NCBI GenBank assembly: GCA_009908915.1
Contig: JAAAOJ010000003.1
Span: 24,987 to 88,986, forward strand
Source of the DNA: Planctomycetota bacterium
Lineage (GTDB): Bacteria; Planctomycetota; Phycisphaerae; SM23-33
Length of the DNA stretch: 64,000 nucleotides
Reading direction: 5' to 3'
A program made the translations under genes and the position numbers. Positions within the stretch are counted from its first letter, which is position 1; every line of letters starts with the position of its first letter. Below are positions 24,977 to 33,292 of this stretch, one piece after another. The notes under the pieces are model-generated. The model was not told where the DNA came from. It saw only the letters and a list, made by a program, of their open reading frames with translations, and ran no database searches.

Positions 24977-24998
24977 GGTGCGTAACACGTTACGCACC
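24977..24998. repeat. Palindromic repeat, family A (copy 3)
   Basis: Arms GGTGCGTAAC and GTTACGCACC around AC, perfect. It lies in the 130-bp gap between the HflC-like and HflK-like genes, next to a small GGGCGTTTTGCCC hairpin (24955-24967). Confidence 0.87.
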
Positions 24999-25065
24999 CT
25001 ACCAGTCTTTACATGTTCCAGGACACGGACGAAACGCCCGTTCCACTCAGGACCGAGAGGCCATG

Positions 25066-25989
25066 CTACCTGGGGCTGAAGGTCTCCAGCGTCGGTTCGC
25101 TGCGCAGCCACCTGAGAATGGGCATGGTCTCGGCGTCCAGGATGAAGACGGTCCGGTCCGAGAGGGCCGTCCGAAGCGTCTCCAGCGACCGCAGGAACAT
25201 GCTGAATTCCGGTTGCTCTCGGAACTTCCTGTAGGACTCGGCGGCCCGGGCCTCGCCCTGCGTGCGGATGTCGCCGGCCTTGCGCTTGGCGAACTCCAGA
25301 ATCTTCTGCTTGGCCGCGGTTGCCCGCCCGACAATCGCGTCGGCGACGGCCTTGCCGGCGGCTTCGTAGCGACTGATCTCCTGCTGGCGTTCGGCCTTCA
25401 TGGCGTCGATCACCTTCTGGGAGATAATCTTCGGCAGGCCAAGCTCGCGAATGCCCACATCCACGACCTCAATGCCATACTGCTCCATCGCCTGGACCTT
25501 GACCGCATCGAGAACCTTCTCCTCGATATCGTCCAGCTTCATCTCGTCCTTGTCGGTGTTGACGATCTCCTCCATGCGGTAGCTGCCCATGATGTTCTTG
25601 AGGGTCGTCGTCAGCATCGTCGACAGCGCGTCCTCGGTCTCCTCGACGGTCTCGGTCGTGCGGTTCAGCAGGGCCGCATCCTTGATCCGCCACGTGCAGA
25701 AGAGCTGGGCGGTGATATTGGCGTCGCCGTCGATCTGGAGCTGGCTGTAGCTGTCGACCAGAACGTGATTGCGGCTGTCGTAACGGACGATACTGTCGAC
25801 CGGCATGGGCCACTTCCAGTGCAGCCCGGCCGAGCCTGTCTCACGTCCGTCGATGACGCGCACCGTCGATTGGAACCGCTTGACGAGCACGATGTCCTGC
25901 GTCTCGTCGACCGTGAAGGTGATGGTACTGACCAGAAGGGCCAGAACAACCACAACCAGAATGATGATAATGCCAAGATGTCCCTTCAT
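25066..25989 (-). CDS. hflC: HflC-like SPFH/band 7 protein
   Basis: A 307-aa protein of HflC size. A single N-terminal TM helix (about 4-24, LGIIIILVVVVLALLVSTI) leads straight into the SPFH domain (FTVDETQDIVLVKRFQSTVR; AGLHWKWPMPVDSIVRYDSR). The central IEVVDVGIRELGLPKIISQK and the coiled coil with MKAERQQEISRYEAAGKA and GEARAAESYRKFREQPEFSM closely follow HflC, including the terminal FILDAETMPILRWL. It would sit in the inner membrane with its body in the periplasm and pair with one of the adjacent HflK-like proteins. Confidence 0.92.
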   Translation of the reverse strand: MKGHLGIIIILVVVVLALLVSTITFTVDETQDIVLVKRFQSTVRVIDGRETGSAGLHWKWPMPVDSIVRYDSRNHVLVDSYSQLQIDGDANITAQLFCTWRIKDAALLNRTTETVEETEDALSTMLTTTLKNIMGSYRMEEIVNTDKDEMKLDDIEEKVLDAVKVQAMEQYGIEVVDVGIRELGLPKIISQKVIDAMKAERQQEISRYEAAGKAVADAIVGRATAAKQKILEFAKRKAGDIRTQGEARAAESYRKFREQPEFSMFLRSLETLRTALSDRTVFILDAETMPILRWLRSEPTLETFSPR

Positions 25990-26066
25990 ATCTCGCTTCC
26001 TCTTAAGTTCAGTCCAGAGTTTCCTGTTCGTGATCCGCCGACTTTCGCCGGCAGCGTGGACGGGTG

Positions 26067-28388
26067 TTACTCGCTGTCGGGCTCGCCGCCGGGTCGGCCC
26101 AGAGCGGCGTCGATGGCATCCTGCCGCGTCTGTTCTAGGTTCAGCCTCAGCTCCACGCGGTCGCGGTCAAGGCCCAGCACGTATTTCAGCATGCCCGGAA
26201 GATGGGCCTCCATGACATCCATATAGCGGTCGAACTTGTATGCCTGCGGTGAGGCCAGGAACGGCTTGAGCTTTCGCTGGTAGGCCTGCAGGGCGGTCTG
26301 TTCCCGCAGCACGCGGGCCCAGCTGGTCGCTTCGGCCTCGGCGATCAGCGTGGCCGGCTCGCCTTCGAGACGGTCGAAGAGCTTCTGCACGTCCTCTTCG
26401 GCGCCCTCGATCTTTGCCTGCAGGTCCGCCTCGGCGGGCTTGGCCTTGGCGGCCTGGAGGTTCTTCAGGAATCGCTGATAGCCTTCCCACAGATGGATCT
26501 GCGCCCGGAGGTCAACATCGGTGCGTCCCAGCAGTCGCTCGCGTCGGATTTCCTTGCTCAGGGCGTCCACCTGTTGATTGGCCTCCCGAATGGCCTCACT
26601 GGCCGAAAGCGCGTAGGCGACCTCGTTGCCGCGCTGCCTGGCCAGGCGGCCAAACACCTCCCCGCGCCGCAGGGCCAGGTAAAGCTGCATGGCCTCGCCC
26701 GGGTTGCCGGACACCTCGGCCAGGATGCGGCTGGCGTCGGCTTCGGCTTCGTAGCGTTGCTCGTCCTGCGCCCGTTCGGCCTGGAGGACCTTCTCGAACT
26801 CGGGCGTGACCTCCGCCGGCGGATGGGCCGAGACAATGCCCACCCACGTGATGTTCACGCCGAGATCCGCCCCCTCCGGGCCGACCCGCTTCTGGATGAG
26901 TTCCTTGAGTCGCTCGGCGGCTTTCTCGCGTCCAGTAGTCATGATCGCATCGGGGCGGTCCTCCTCGCCGGACAGCGGCTCCTGCAAAGTGGCGCGGGCA
27001 CAATACTTGGTCATCTCCTGCTCGGCGATGGACTGGAGCAACTCCGGCGTGTCGGTCGTGCTGTAGCCGAACTTGTACGGATGGTTCACCTGGTAATGGA
27101 TCAGCACGACCAGCTTGATGATATTGACGGCCGTCGCGGCGGAATCGGTCTGCTCATCCCGATCCATCCCGCTCCGCGGCGGGCTGCCGATCAGAAAGTC
27201 CTTCTCCAGCTCACCGCCCAGGCCGTGCTCCTGCGACCACAGCAGCAGGTACTCGCCTTCCCGGGTGTGCGGGACCTGCGAGGCGTCGGCCTCGTCCTTG
27301 GGCTGCAGACCGAGGCGAATCTCGTGAATGTTGCCGGTGTCGAACCGCTCGGCGGTGTCGATCGGCCAGGGCAGCTTCACCCGCAGGCCGGGCTTGAGCG
27401 TCTCGGTCCCGGCGAGCTTGCCGAAGCGTTTGACCACGTACTCCTCGCCCTCGTCTACGACGACGATACTGCTCATCAGCAGCATGACGATCACGCCGAA
27501 GAAGATCAGCGGCACGAACGCCTTGGCCACCAACTCGTAGAACCACGTCCGCGAGACCTCGAAGCCGAACTGGTAGTTCAGCGTCTCGGCGATGGAATGG
27601 CCGACGCGGCCGGGCTCGGCGACGAGATTGAACAGCCGGCTGTCGTACGGCGGGCGATGTTCCTGGCCGGGCATGTGCGGGCGATAGAGATCGAGGACGA
27701 AGTTGATGACCAGCTCGGCGGCGAAGACCAGTTGGATGATCGGCAGCACCCAGGCGACGACGCGGTCAATAACGGCGGAGCCTTGACTCGCGGCGATCAA
27801 CCCCACGCACAGGGCCGCGACGTAGATGGCCGAGACAAGCATGTAGCTGCCCGTCGCCCGCAGCAGGCGCCACTCGCCCACCTTGGCCATGCCCACGCTG
27901 TACTGGCTGAACAGGAAGGCGGCGAAGCCCACCAGCACCAGGAACGCCCCGCCCATCAGGCCGTTGGTCATTGCCTCGGAGGTCAACGGCGACTCGCCCA
28001 GCCAGCCCAGCATCAGCCACGCCATCGCCGCGTGATATCCCGCGAACACCAGCGTAAAGCCGCGCACGATCCACGTCTCGATAAAGGCCGCCCGTCGAGC
28101 CGCCGGACGCGATTCCAGATCGTTCTGGCCCTCGAAGATCGAGGTCTGCTGCCCGGCCGTTGCGGCGATTTCCTCCAGCTCGAGCGCTTCCTGTCGCTCG
28201 AGCTGCCTCGCATAGAACAGCAGCGCCGTCAGCAGCCACAGCCACACGCCGCCGACCGGCAGCCACAGACCCGCGAGCACGGCCCGCGAACCCGTCGCCC
28301 GCGAGACGATCAGCATGACCACGACCACGACGGTCTGCAGGGCCGCGCCGATCAACGCAATATTCTTGCCACGTTGTTGGTTTTCCAT
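26067..28388 (-). CDS. Multi-TM HflK-like SPFH protein
   Basis: A 773-aa fusion-like protein. The N-terminal 330 residues carry about seven predicted TM helices (for example ALQTVVVVVMLIVSRATG, FLVLVGFAAFLFSQYSVG, VVAWVLPIIQLVFAAELVIN, FVPLIFFGVIVMLLMSSIVV). An SPFH domain follows immediately (VVVDEGEEYVVKRFGKLAGT; VKLPWPIDTAERFDTGNIHE), then VNIIKLVVLIHYQVNHPYKF, a long coiled coil and the HflK-like end PGMLKYVLGLDRDRVELRLN. HflK of proteobacteria has one TM and about 420 aa, so the TM module is extra. The ATG at 28388 (GAGG upstream) was chosen over longer frames whose translation is Arg/Gly-rich. Confidence 0.87.
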   Translation of the reverse strand: MENQQRGKNIALIGAALQTVVVVVMLIVSRATGSRAVLAGLWLPVGGVWLWLLTALLFYARQLERQEALELEEIAATAGQQTSIFEGQNDLESRPAARRAAFIETWIVRGFTLVFAGYHAAMAWLMLGWLGESPLTSEAMTNGLMGGAFLVLVGFAAFLFSQYSVGMAKVGEWRLLRATGSYMLVSAIYVAALCVGLIAASQGSAVIDRVVAWVLPIIQLVFAAELVINFVLDLYRPHMPGQEHRPPYDSRLFNLVAEPGRVGHSIAETLNYQFGFEVSRTWFYELVAKAFVPLIFFGVIVMLLMSSIVVVDEGEEYVVKRFGKLAGTETLKPGLRVKLPWPIDTAERFDTGNIHEIRLGLQPKDEADASQVPHTREGEYLLLWSQEHGLGGELEKDFLIGSPPRSGMDRDEQTDSAATAVNIIKLVVLIHYQVNHPYKFGYSTTDTPELLQSIAEQEMTKYCARATLQEPLSGEEDRPDAIMTTGREKAAERLKELIQKRVGPEGADLGVNITWVGIVSAHPPAEVTPEFEKVLQAERAQDEQRYEAEADASRILAEVSGNPGEAMQLYLALRRGEVFGRLARQRGNEVAYALSASEAIREANQQVDALSKEIRRERLLGRTDVDLRAQIHLWEGYQRFLKNLQAAKAKPAEADLQAKIEGAEEDVQKLFDRLEGEPATLIAEAEATSWARVLREQTALQAYQRKLKPFLASPQAYKFDRYMDVMEAHLPGMLKYVLGLDRDRVELRLNLEQTRQDAIDAALGRPGGEPDSE

Positions 28389-28791
28389 TGTTCTGCCTCG
28401 ACTCTTACGTATAACGGACGCCTCGCCCATTGTCTTCATCTTACGCGTGTGACGACCGTCTCGCCCGGTGCCTGATGTCTCCGGCCCGCGCTGCCTTTGG
28501 GAGAGGTGGCCAGTCTTCGAGCCGGTGAGGGTCTTCACCACGTCCCAGAACCGGCGTCTCTAACCTGCTACGCAGGCCATCTCTCCCAGAGAGAGAAAGG
28601 TCCCGGAAGGAACTCGCACGATCTGCCGCTCCCAATGACGCCCGACGCCTCACGCGCGCACCAGCTTGTCTCGCGCAGCGCGGGATACTAGAATCCATGG
28701 TCGTTCCCATGAACCGCAGGCCGCCTCGCGGCGTATCAGCAGCAGCGCACCGTGATGCATCGCCGACGCCCCAGCCCAGGAGACTGGCCGC
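28389..28791. other. Divergent spacer with repeat debris
   Basis: Between the divergent SPFH and permease genes. It holds an inverted repeat GGGAGAGGTGGCC (28499-28511) / GGCCATCTCTCCC (28575-28587) matching 12 of 13 positions, and hairpin fragments of the form CGTCTCGCCCG. No gene is supported. The promoters for both flanking genes should lie here, but I cannot pick them out confidently. Confidence 0.55.
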
Positions 28792-30225
28792 ATGATCAAA
28801 TTCTGGCCCATCGCCCGTAATACCTTCGTCCAGACCGTCCGCCAACCCATCTACGGCGTGCTGGTGTTCGTGGCCTTCGTGGCGCTGGTGCTGACCGTGC
28901 CGCTGGCCGGCTGGACCATGGGCACGAGCTATACCGAGACCGACCAGAAGATGCTCGAGAACATCGGCCTGGCCACGCTGCTGTGGAGCGGCATGGTCGT
29001 GGCGGTGTTCAGCGCCTGGTCGGCCCTGTCGCGGGAGATCGAGGACCGCACGGCCCTGACGGTCATCTCCAAGCCGGTCGCACGGTCGCTTTTCGTGCTG
29101 GGCAAGTTCGCGGGCGTCGCCGCGGCGGTCGCCCTGGCGTACTACCTCTGCAGCGTGGTGTTCCTCATGACCATCCGCCACGGTGTGGTCTCCAACGCCT
29201 CCACGCCAATCAACTGGCCGGTGATCGTCTTCGGCTGCCTGGCCTTTGCCCTGGCGATCCTGGCGGCGGGGTTCGGCAATTTCGCCTTCGGCTGGTCGTT
29301 CATTTCCGCAGCCATCGTCGCCCTGGCGGTGCTGCTGACGGCGGCGTTGGGCGCCATGAGTTTTTTCACGCACGACTGGCATCTCGTGGAGGCCGGCGCA
29401 TCGTTCGGCCCGCGCGGCACGAGCGGGCAACTCGGCACGGGGATGTACCTGATGTTCCTGTGCGTGCTGCTGCTGACGGCGGTGGCCCTGGCGGCCAGTG
29501 CCCGCCTCGGCCCGATCATGACGCTGCTGGTGGCCCTGGGCGTGTGGTTCCTGGGCTCGCAGGTGCCGGCCATTCGCGACCAGCTCAACGCGGCCCTGGC
29601 CCGCGGCGAGGACATCCTCGCCACGCGCGGGCTGCTGGCCGTCCTGCCGGACCTGACACTGTTCTACCCGCTCGACGCCATCGCCCGCGAGTGGACCATC
29701 CCCCTGTGGATGGTCGGCGTGACCACTCTCTACGCACTGGCCTACATCGGCGCGGTGCTGCTGGCGGCCATCGGCATCTTCCAGGGCCGACCCGTCGCCG
29801 CGAGCGGTTCGGGCGGTTCCCTGCCCGGCGCGGTGGCGCTGGTCAGCGGCCTGGGGCGACTGGCGGCCATCGCCAATGTCATTGCCGCCACGGTCCTGCT
29901 GACACAGCCAGCCACGTACAGCCTCTACGGGCTGATGGGCACGGGCGTTCTGCTGGTCGCCGGCCTGAGCGGATACTGGGTCTTCAGCGCCTTCGGCCGC
30001 GGAGCCACCTGGGCGTGGTGGACCGTGACGGTCCTGGCCGGTCTTCTCGCCGTGGGCGGCGTGACCGTGATTGTCCTGGCCGTCAATCGCGACGAGGCGG
30101 CCCTGCTGGCCGGCCGCCGGGCCCAGGCGATCCTCGCGACGATCGTTTCGATCGCCCTGCTTGCCGCCGTCATGTTGCCCAAATCCCGTCGTCATTTTTC
30201 TCTCAGCGCGTCCTCAGCCACATAG
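28792..30225 (+). CDS. ABC-2 type permease, second copy
   Basis: A 477-aa membrane protein with about 11-12 hydrophobic helices. The first, IYGVLVFVAFVALVLTVPLAG, is followed by a short loop and LSREIEDRTALTVISKPVAR. That segment aligns with DIRERTIFLVSVKPVRR in the permease at 20218-22110, and the C-terminal LPDLTLF ... AAIGIFQGRP block aligns with its LPDFSQT ... GGCLIFQRRE. It lacks the 270-residue soluble insert of that protein. No ATPase gene is adjacent on this strand; the nearest is at 22273-23469. The last third (GLGRLAAIANVIAATVLLTQ onward) adds five TM helices. Confidence 0.82.
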   Translation: MIKFWPIARNTFVQTVRQPIYGVLVFVAFVALVLTVPLAGWTMGTSYTETDQKMLENIGLATLLWSGMVVAVFSAWSALSREIEDRTALTVISKPVARSLFVLGKFAGVAAAVALAYYLCSVVFLMTIRHGVVSNASTPINWPVIVFGCLAFALAILAAGFGNFAFGWSFISAAIVALAVLLTAALGAMSFFTHDWHLVEAGASFGPRGTSGQLGTGMYLMFLCVLLLTAVALAASARLGPIMTLLVALGVWFLGSQVPAIRDQLNAALARGEDILATRGLLAVLPDLTLFYPLDAIAREWTIPLWMVGVTTLYALAYIGAVLLAAIGIFQGRPVAASGSGGSLPGAVALVSGLGRLAAIANVIAATVLLTQPATYSLYGLMGTGVLLVAGLSGYWVFSAFGRGATWAWWTVTVLAGLLAVGGVTVIVLAVNRDEAALLAGRRAQAILATIVSIALLAAVMLPKSRRHFSLSASSAT

Positions 30226-30264
30226 CGGCTCGTGCCTATGACGGGCGTTTCGCCCGCACTCGAT

Positions 30265-30286
30265 GGTGCGTAACACGTGACGCACC
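30265..30286. repeat. Palindromic repeat, family A (copy 4)
   Basis: Arms GGTGCGTAAC and GTGACGCACC around AC, 40 nt after the permease stop. A small ACGGGCGTTTCGCCCG hairpin precedes it. Confidence 0.85.
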
Positions 30287-30337
30287 CTACCAGTCTTGAC
30301 GTATAACGGTCGTCTCGCCCGTCGTCGGACGTGACCC

Positions 30338-30392
30338 GCGAGCAACGAGTTGCTCGCTCTCTACCGTTTAGCGGTCGACGCCGGCGTCGACC
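30338..30392. repeat. Palindromic repeat family B (copy 2) plus a second perfect palindrome
   Basis: GCGAGCAACGAGTTGCTCGC at 30338-30357 is identical to the copy at 22252. It is followed at 30373-30392 by the perfect 20-bp palindrome GGTCGACGCCGGCGTCGACC and a pyrimidine run. The pair lies between the convergent permease and P-type ATPase genes and could act as a bidirectional terminator. Confidence 0.8.
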
Positions 30393-30433
30393 CTCTTCTC
30401 TTAGCTCTGACCTATGACCTCTGGCCCTTCTTC

Positions 30434-32437
30434 TCACGCCGTCGCAGCGACGCGCTCGACCTTGGCCCGCGGAGCGGCGTCTTCTTCGCCTTCGCCGGCA
30501 TGGAGGTCTTCGCCGAGTCGCACGAGGCGGGCGCTGTTGAAGATCACGAACGTCGCGCCGAGGGCGTGGAGGACGGCCCCCCAAATCGGCGTCAGCCAGC
30601 CCATGCCGGCCAGCGTCATGAAGGCGATGATAAACAGCAGCCCGAACAGCAGGTTCTGATGGATTACGCGGCTGGTCTGCTTGCTGAGGTAGATCAGGAA
30701 CGGCAGGCGTTTCAGGTCCGTGTTCATCAGGGCGATGTTGGCGGAGTTGATGGCCACGTCGCTGCCGGCAGCACCCATGGCGATGGACAGGTCACCGGCG
30801 GCCAGGGCCGGCGCGTCGTTCACGCCGTCACCGACAACCGCGACGCTGTGGCCCTGGGACCGCATCTGGGCAACCAGGTCCAGTTTGTCCTTCGGCAGGG
30901 CTTCGGCCTGGACCTCCGTACAGCCCATCTCGCGGGCCACGCGGCGGGCGACGCTCCAGCGGTCGCCGGTGATCATGGCGATCTCGCGGATGCCCAAATC
31001 GTGCAGTCGCTGCATGGCCTCGCGAGCCTCCTTGCGGGTACGGTCCTCGAGACCGACCCAGCCCAGCAGCTTGCCGTCACGGACCACGTACAGCGTGCTG
31101 AGACCCTCCGGCTCGGCGTATTTCTCCTCGTCCATCGCGGCAAAGTCCACCCCCTGCTCGGCCAGCCACGTCCGCCGGCCCAGCATGATCCTGCTGCCGT
31201 CGACGGTCGCGCGAACGCCCAGGCCGGAGACCTCCTCGAAGTCCGTCGGGTCGGTCAGTGTAACCTTGGCCTTGCGGGCAACCGCCACGATCGCCCGGGC
31301 GACCGGGTGACGGCTGCGCTCCTCGGCCGAGGCGGCCGCGGCCAGCAGGTCGGCACCGTCGACCTCGCCGGCGGGCATGATGCGCGTCACGCTCAGCTCG
31401 CCTGTGGTCAGCGTGCCGGTTTTGTCAAAGACGAAGGCCGAGAGATCCTTGGCCACTTCCAGCATCGAGACATCCTTTATGAGAATGCCGAGCCGGGCGG
31501 CACAGCTCAGGGCGGCGACCATGGCGGTCGGCACGGCCAGCACCAGCGCACACGGGCAGGCGACGACCAGCATCGTCACGGCTACGCTCGGCGAGCGCGT
31601 AAACAGGAAGACAGCCGCGGCGATCATCAGGATCGTTGGCGTGTAGAAGCCGGCATAGCGATCGACCAGCCGCATGATGGGATGGCGCGTTTCCTCGGCC
31701 TGCAAAATAAGCTTCTTGACGCGGCCGAGCGTGGTGTCCTCACCAGCGCGGCTGACCTTGACGTCCACGGCGCCGGTTTCGTTGTTGGTTCCGCTGAAGA
31801 CCTCGTCGCCTTCGCCCTTGTCGACCGGCAGCGATTCGCCGGTGACGTTGGCCTCGTTGATCGACGTCTGGCCGGAGACGATCACGCCGTCGGCAGGGAT
31901 GTTCTCGCCCGGGCGGATGCGGACAACGTCGCCCTCGCTCAACTCGCGCGGGTCGACCTCCGCCTCGCCGTCGTCGGTCAGTCGCATGGCCTTTTTCGGC
32001 GCCAGCTGCAGGAGGCTCTCGATGCTCGCGCGGGCGCCCAGGGCCGTGCGCGTCTCGATAAGGTTCGCCAGCAGCAGGAAGAAGGCCACCACGCCGGCGG
32101 CCTTGTAGTCCAGGGCCGCGATGGCCGCAATGACCGCCAGGGCGACCAGTTCGTCCATGTGCGTATGGCCGCACAGCAGGCACCGGGCGGCGTGAGCGAT
32201 GATTGGAATGCCCAGCAGCAGCGCGCCGGCCAGGGCCAGCGTATCGCTGTACCAGTTGCGGCCCTGCATGTTGACCATGTCGCTGAAGATCCAGTCGGAC
32301 AGGTAGCTCAGCAGCACGAGAACGCCGCCGGCGAGAATGCCGATGATCAGGACGGTGGCGCGGCCGGTCTGGCCCTCCGCCGTATGGTCGTGGATGTGTG
32401 TGTCGTGTTCCTTGAGCCCGAGGACGTCATGCGCCAT
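30434..32437 (-). CDS. Heavy-metal translocating P1B-type ATPase
   Basis: A 667-aa metal exporter or importer without an N-terminal HMA domain. The N-terminus is His-rich (HDTHIHDHT), a possible metal-binding tail, and CLLCGH precedes the third TM. Motifs: TGES (199-202, actuator), the membrane metal site CPC (294-296) in VVACPCALVLAVPTAM, the phosphorylation site DKTGTLT (338-344), SRHPVARA (the HP motif) and GDGVNDAP. The TM8 segment LHALGATFVIFNSARLVR does not clearly match the Cu, Zn/Cd or Co subtypes, so the ion is left open. The ATG at 32437 was chosen because the longer frame is low-complexity. Confidence 0.9.
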   Translation of the reverse strand: MAHDVLGLKEHDTHIHDHTAEGQTGRATVLIIGILAGGVLVLLSYLSDWIFSDMVNMQGRNWYSDTLALAGALLLGIPIIAHAARCLLCGHTHMDELVALAVIAAIAALDYKAAGVVAFFLLLANLIETRTALGARASIESLLQLAPKKAMRLTDDGEAEVDPRELSEGDVVRIRPGENIPADGVIVSGQTSINEANVTGESLPVDKGEGDEVFSGTNNETGAVDVKVSRAGEDTTLGRVKKLILQAEETRHPIMRLVDRYAGFYTPTILMIAAAVFLFTRSPSVAVTMLVVACPCALVLAVPTAMVAALSCAARLGILIKDVSMLEVAKDLSAFVFDKTGTLTTGELSVTRIMPAGEVDGADLLAAAASAEERSRHPVARAIVAVARKAKVTLTDPTDFEEVSGLGVRATVDGSRIMLGRRTWLAEQGVDFAAMDEEKYAEPEGLSTLYVVRDGKLLGWVGLEDRTRKEAREAMQRLHDLGIREIAMITGDRWSVARRVAREMGCTEVQAEALPKDKLDLVAQMRSQGHSVAVVGDGVNDAPALAAGDLSIAMGAAGSDVAINSANIALMNTDLKRLPFLIYLSKQTSRVIHQNLLFGLLFIIAFMTLAGMGWLTPIWGAVLHALGATFVIFNSARLVRLGEDLHAGEGEEDAAPRAKVERVAATA

Positions 32438-32800
32438 GCTCTTCTCCTGTAGTCGCTTGCGCGCCGGGCGGGGCCGATGCGCTGACTGTCGGCAGTCCGA
32501 TACCTTACCTGCTGCTACGGGCGGGCCCGCGGGGCGGTTCGCGAAATTCCCGCGATAAAATAATGTCAGCCGATGCAGGACGGTCGATGGTACGCACCCA
32601 CCGCCCCCGTCAAGCAAGCACCCGTTGGCCCCACGCGACCATGCGCTTTTGGACGGTCTCGGCGGGCGGCCCGCATCGTCCGAAATGTCTCTCCCTGTCA
32701 AGGATGGGTCTGCATGGAATGGCGGCGACTTGACTCGCATGCGAGCCTTCCGCTTGACCCGCCGCGGCGGGCGAACTACGATGGTGTGTGGATATTCCGC
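32438..32800. other. Divergent intergenic region between P-type ATPase and mcsA
   Basis: A 363-bp region with an AT-rich patch CGATAAAATAATGTCAG near 32552-32568 in otherwise GC-rich sequence. No gene or clear metal-responsive operator is recognised. Promoters for both flanking genes are expected here. Confidence 0.5.
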
Positions 32801-33292
32801 ATGAAACAGAAATGCGACAAATGTGACAAGCCCGCCACGATCCACCTAACGGAGATCGTCAGCGGCAAGAAGATCGAGAAACACCTCTGCGAGGACTGCG
32901 CGTCCGAGGAGGGCATCACGGTCAAGGCCAACGTCCCCATCAGCCAACTGCTGGAGGATTTCGTCCTGCAGACCAGCTCGACCGAGCCGGCCCAACCGGA
33001 GCTGGAGTGCGAGGTCTGCGGCATGACATTCACCGAGTTCCGCGAGCACGGGCAGCTCGGCTGCCCGAACGACTATGACGCCTTTGACACGGTGCTCACG
33101 CCGATGCTCGCCCGCGCCCAGGACGGCGCCAGCCAGCACGTCGGCAAGGTACCCCAGCACGCGGGGACGGCCCAGCAGCGACAGACCGAAATCCTGCGCC
33201 TGCGGGCGGAGCTGCGCGAGGCTATCGCCGCCGAACACTACGAACAGGCCGCCGACCTTCGCGACCGTATCAAGCAGTTGGAGCAGCAATGA
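32801..33292 (+). CDS. mcsA: McsA-like zinc-binding activator of the protein-arginine kinase
   Basis: A 163-aa protein. Two treble-clef-like zinc sites are visible as paired CxxC: MKQKCDKCDKPATIH with HLCEDCASEEG, then ECEVCGMTFTEF with GQLGCPNDYDAF. The C-terminal 40 residues form a UVR (UvrB/UvrC) motif: LRAELREAIAAEHYEQAADL then RDRIKQLE. This is the McsA layout known from Bacillus, where it activates McsB. The stop overlaps the mcsB start by four bases (ATGA), so the pair is translationally coupled. The ATG at 32801 starts exactly at the zinc domain. Confidence 0.93.
   Translation: MKQKCDKCDKPATIHLTEIVSGKKIEKHLCEDCASEEGITVKANVPISQLLEDFVLQTSSTEPAQPELECEVCGMTFTEFREHGQLGCPNDYDAFDTVLTPMLARAQDGASQHVGKVPQHAGTAQQRQTEILRLRAELREAIAAEHYEQAADLRDRIKQLEQQ

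Noticed and set aside
22264..26226. A 1320-codon open frame on the plus strand
   Set aside because: It lies antisense to the ABC ATPase, HflK-like and HflC-like genes, whose products are clearly recognisable. The plus-strand translation is His/Arg/Gln-rich and domain-less, a shadow caused by high GC at third positions.
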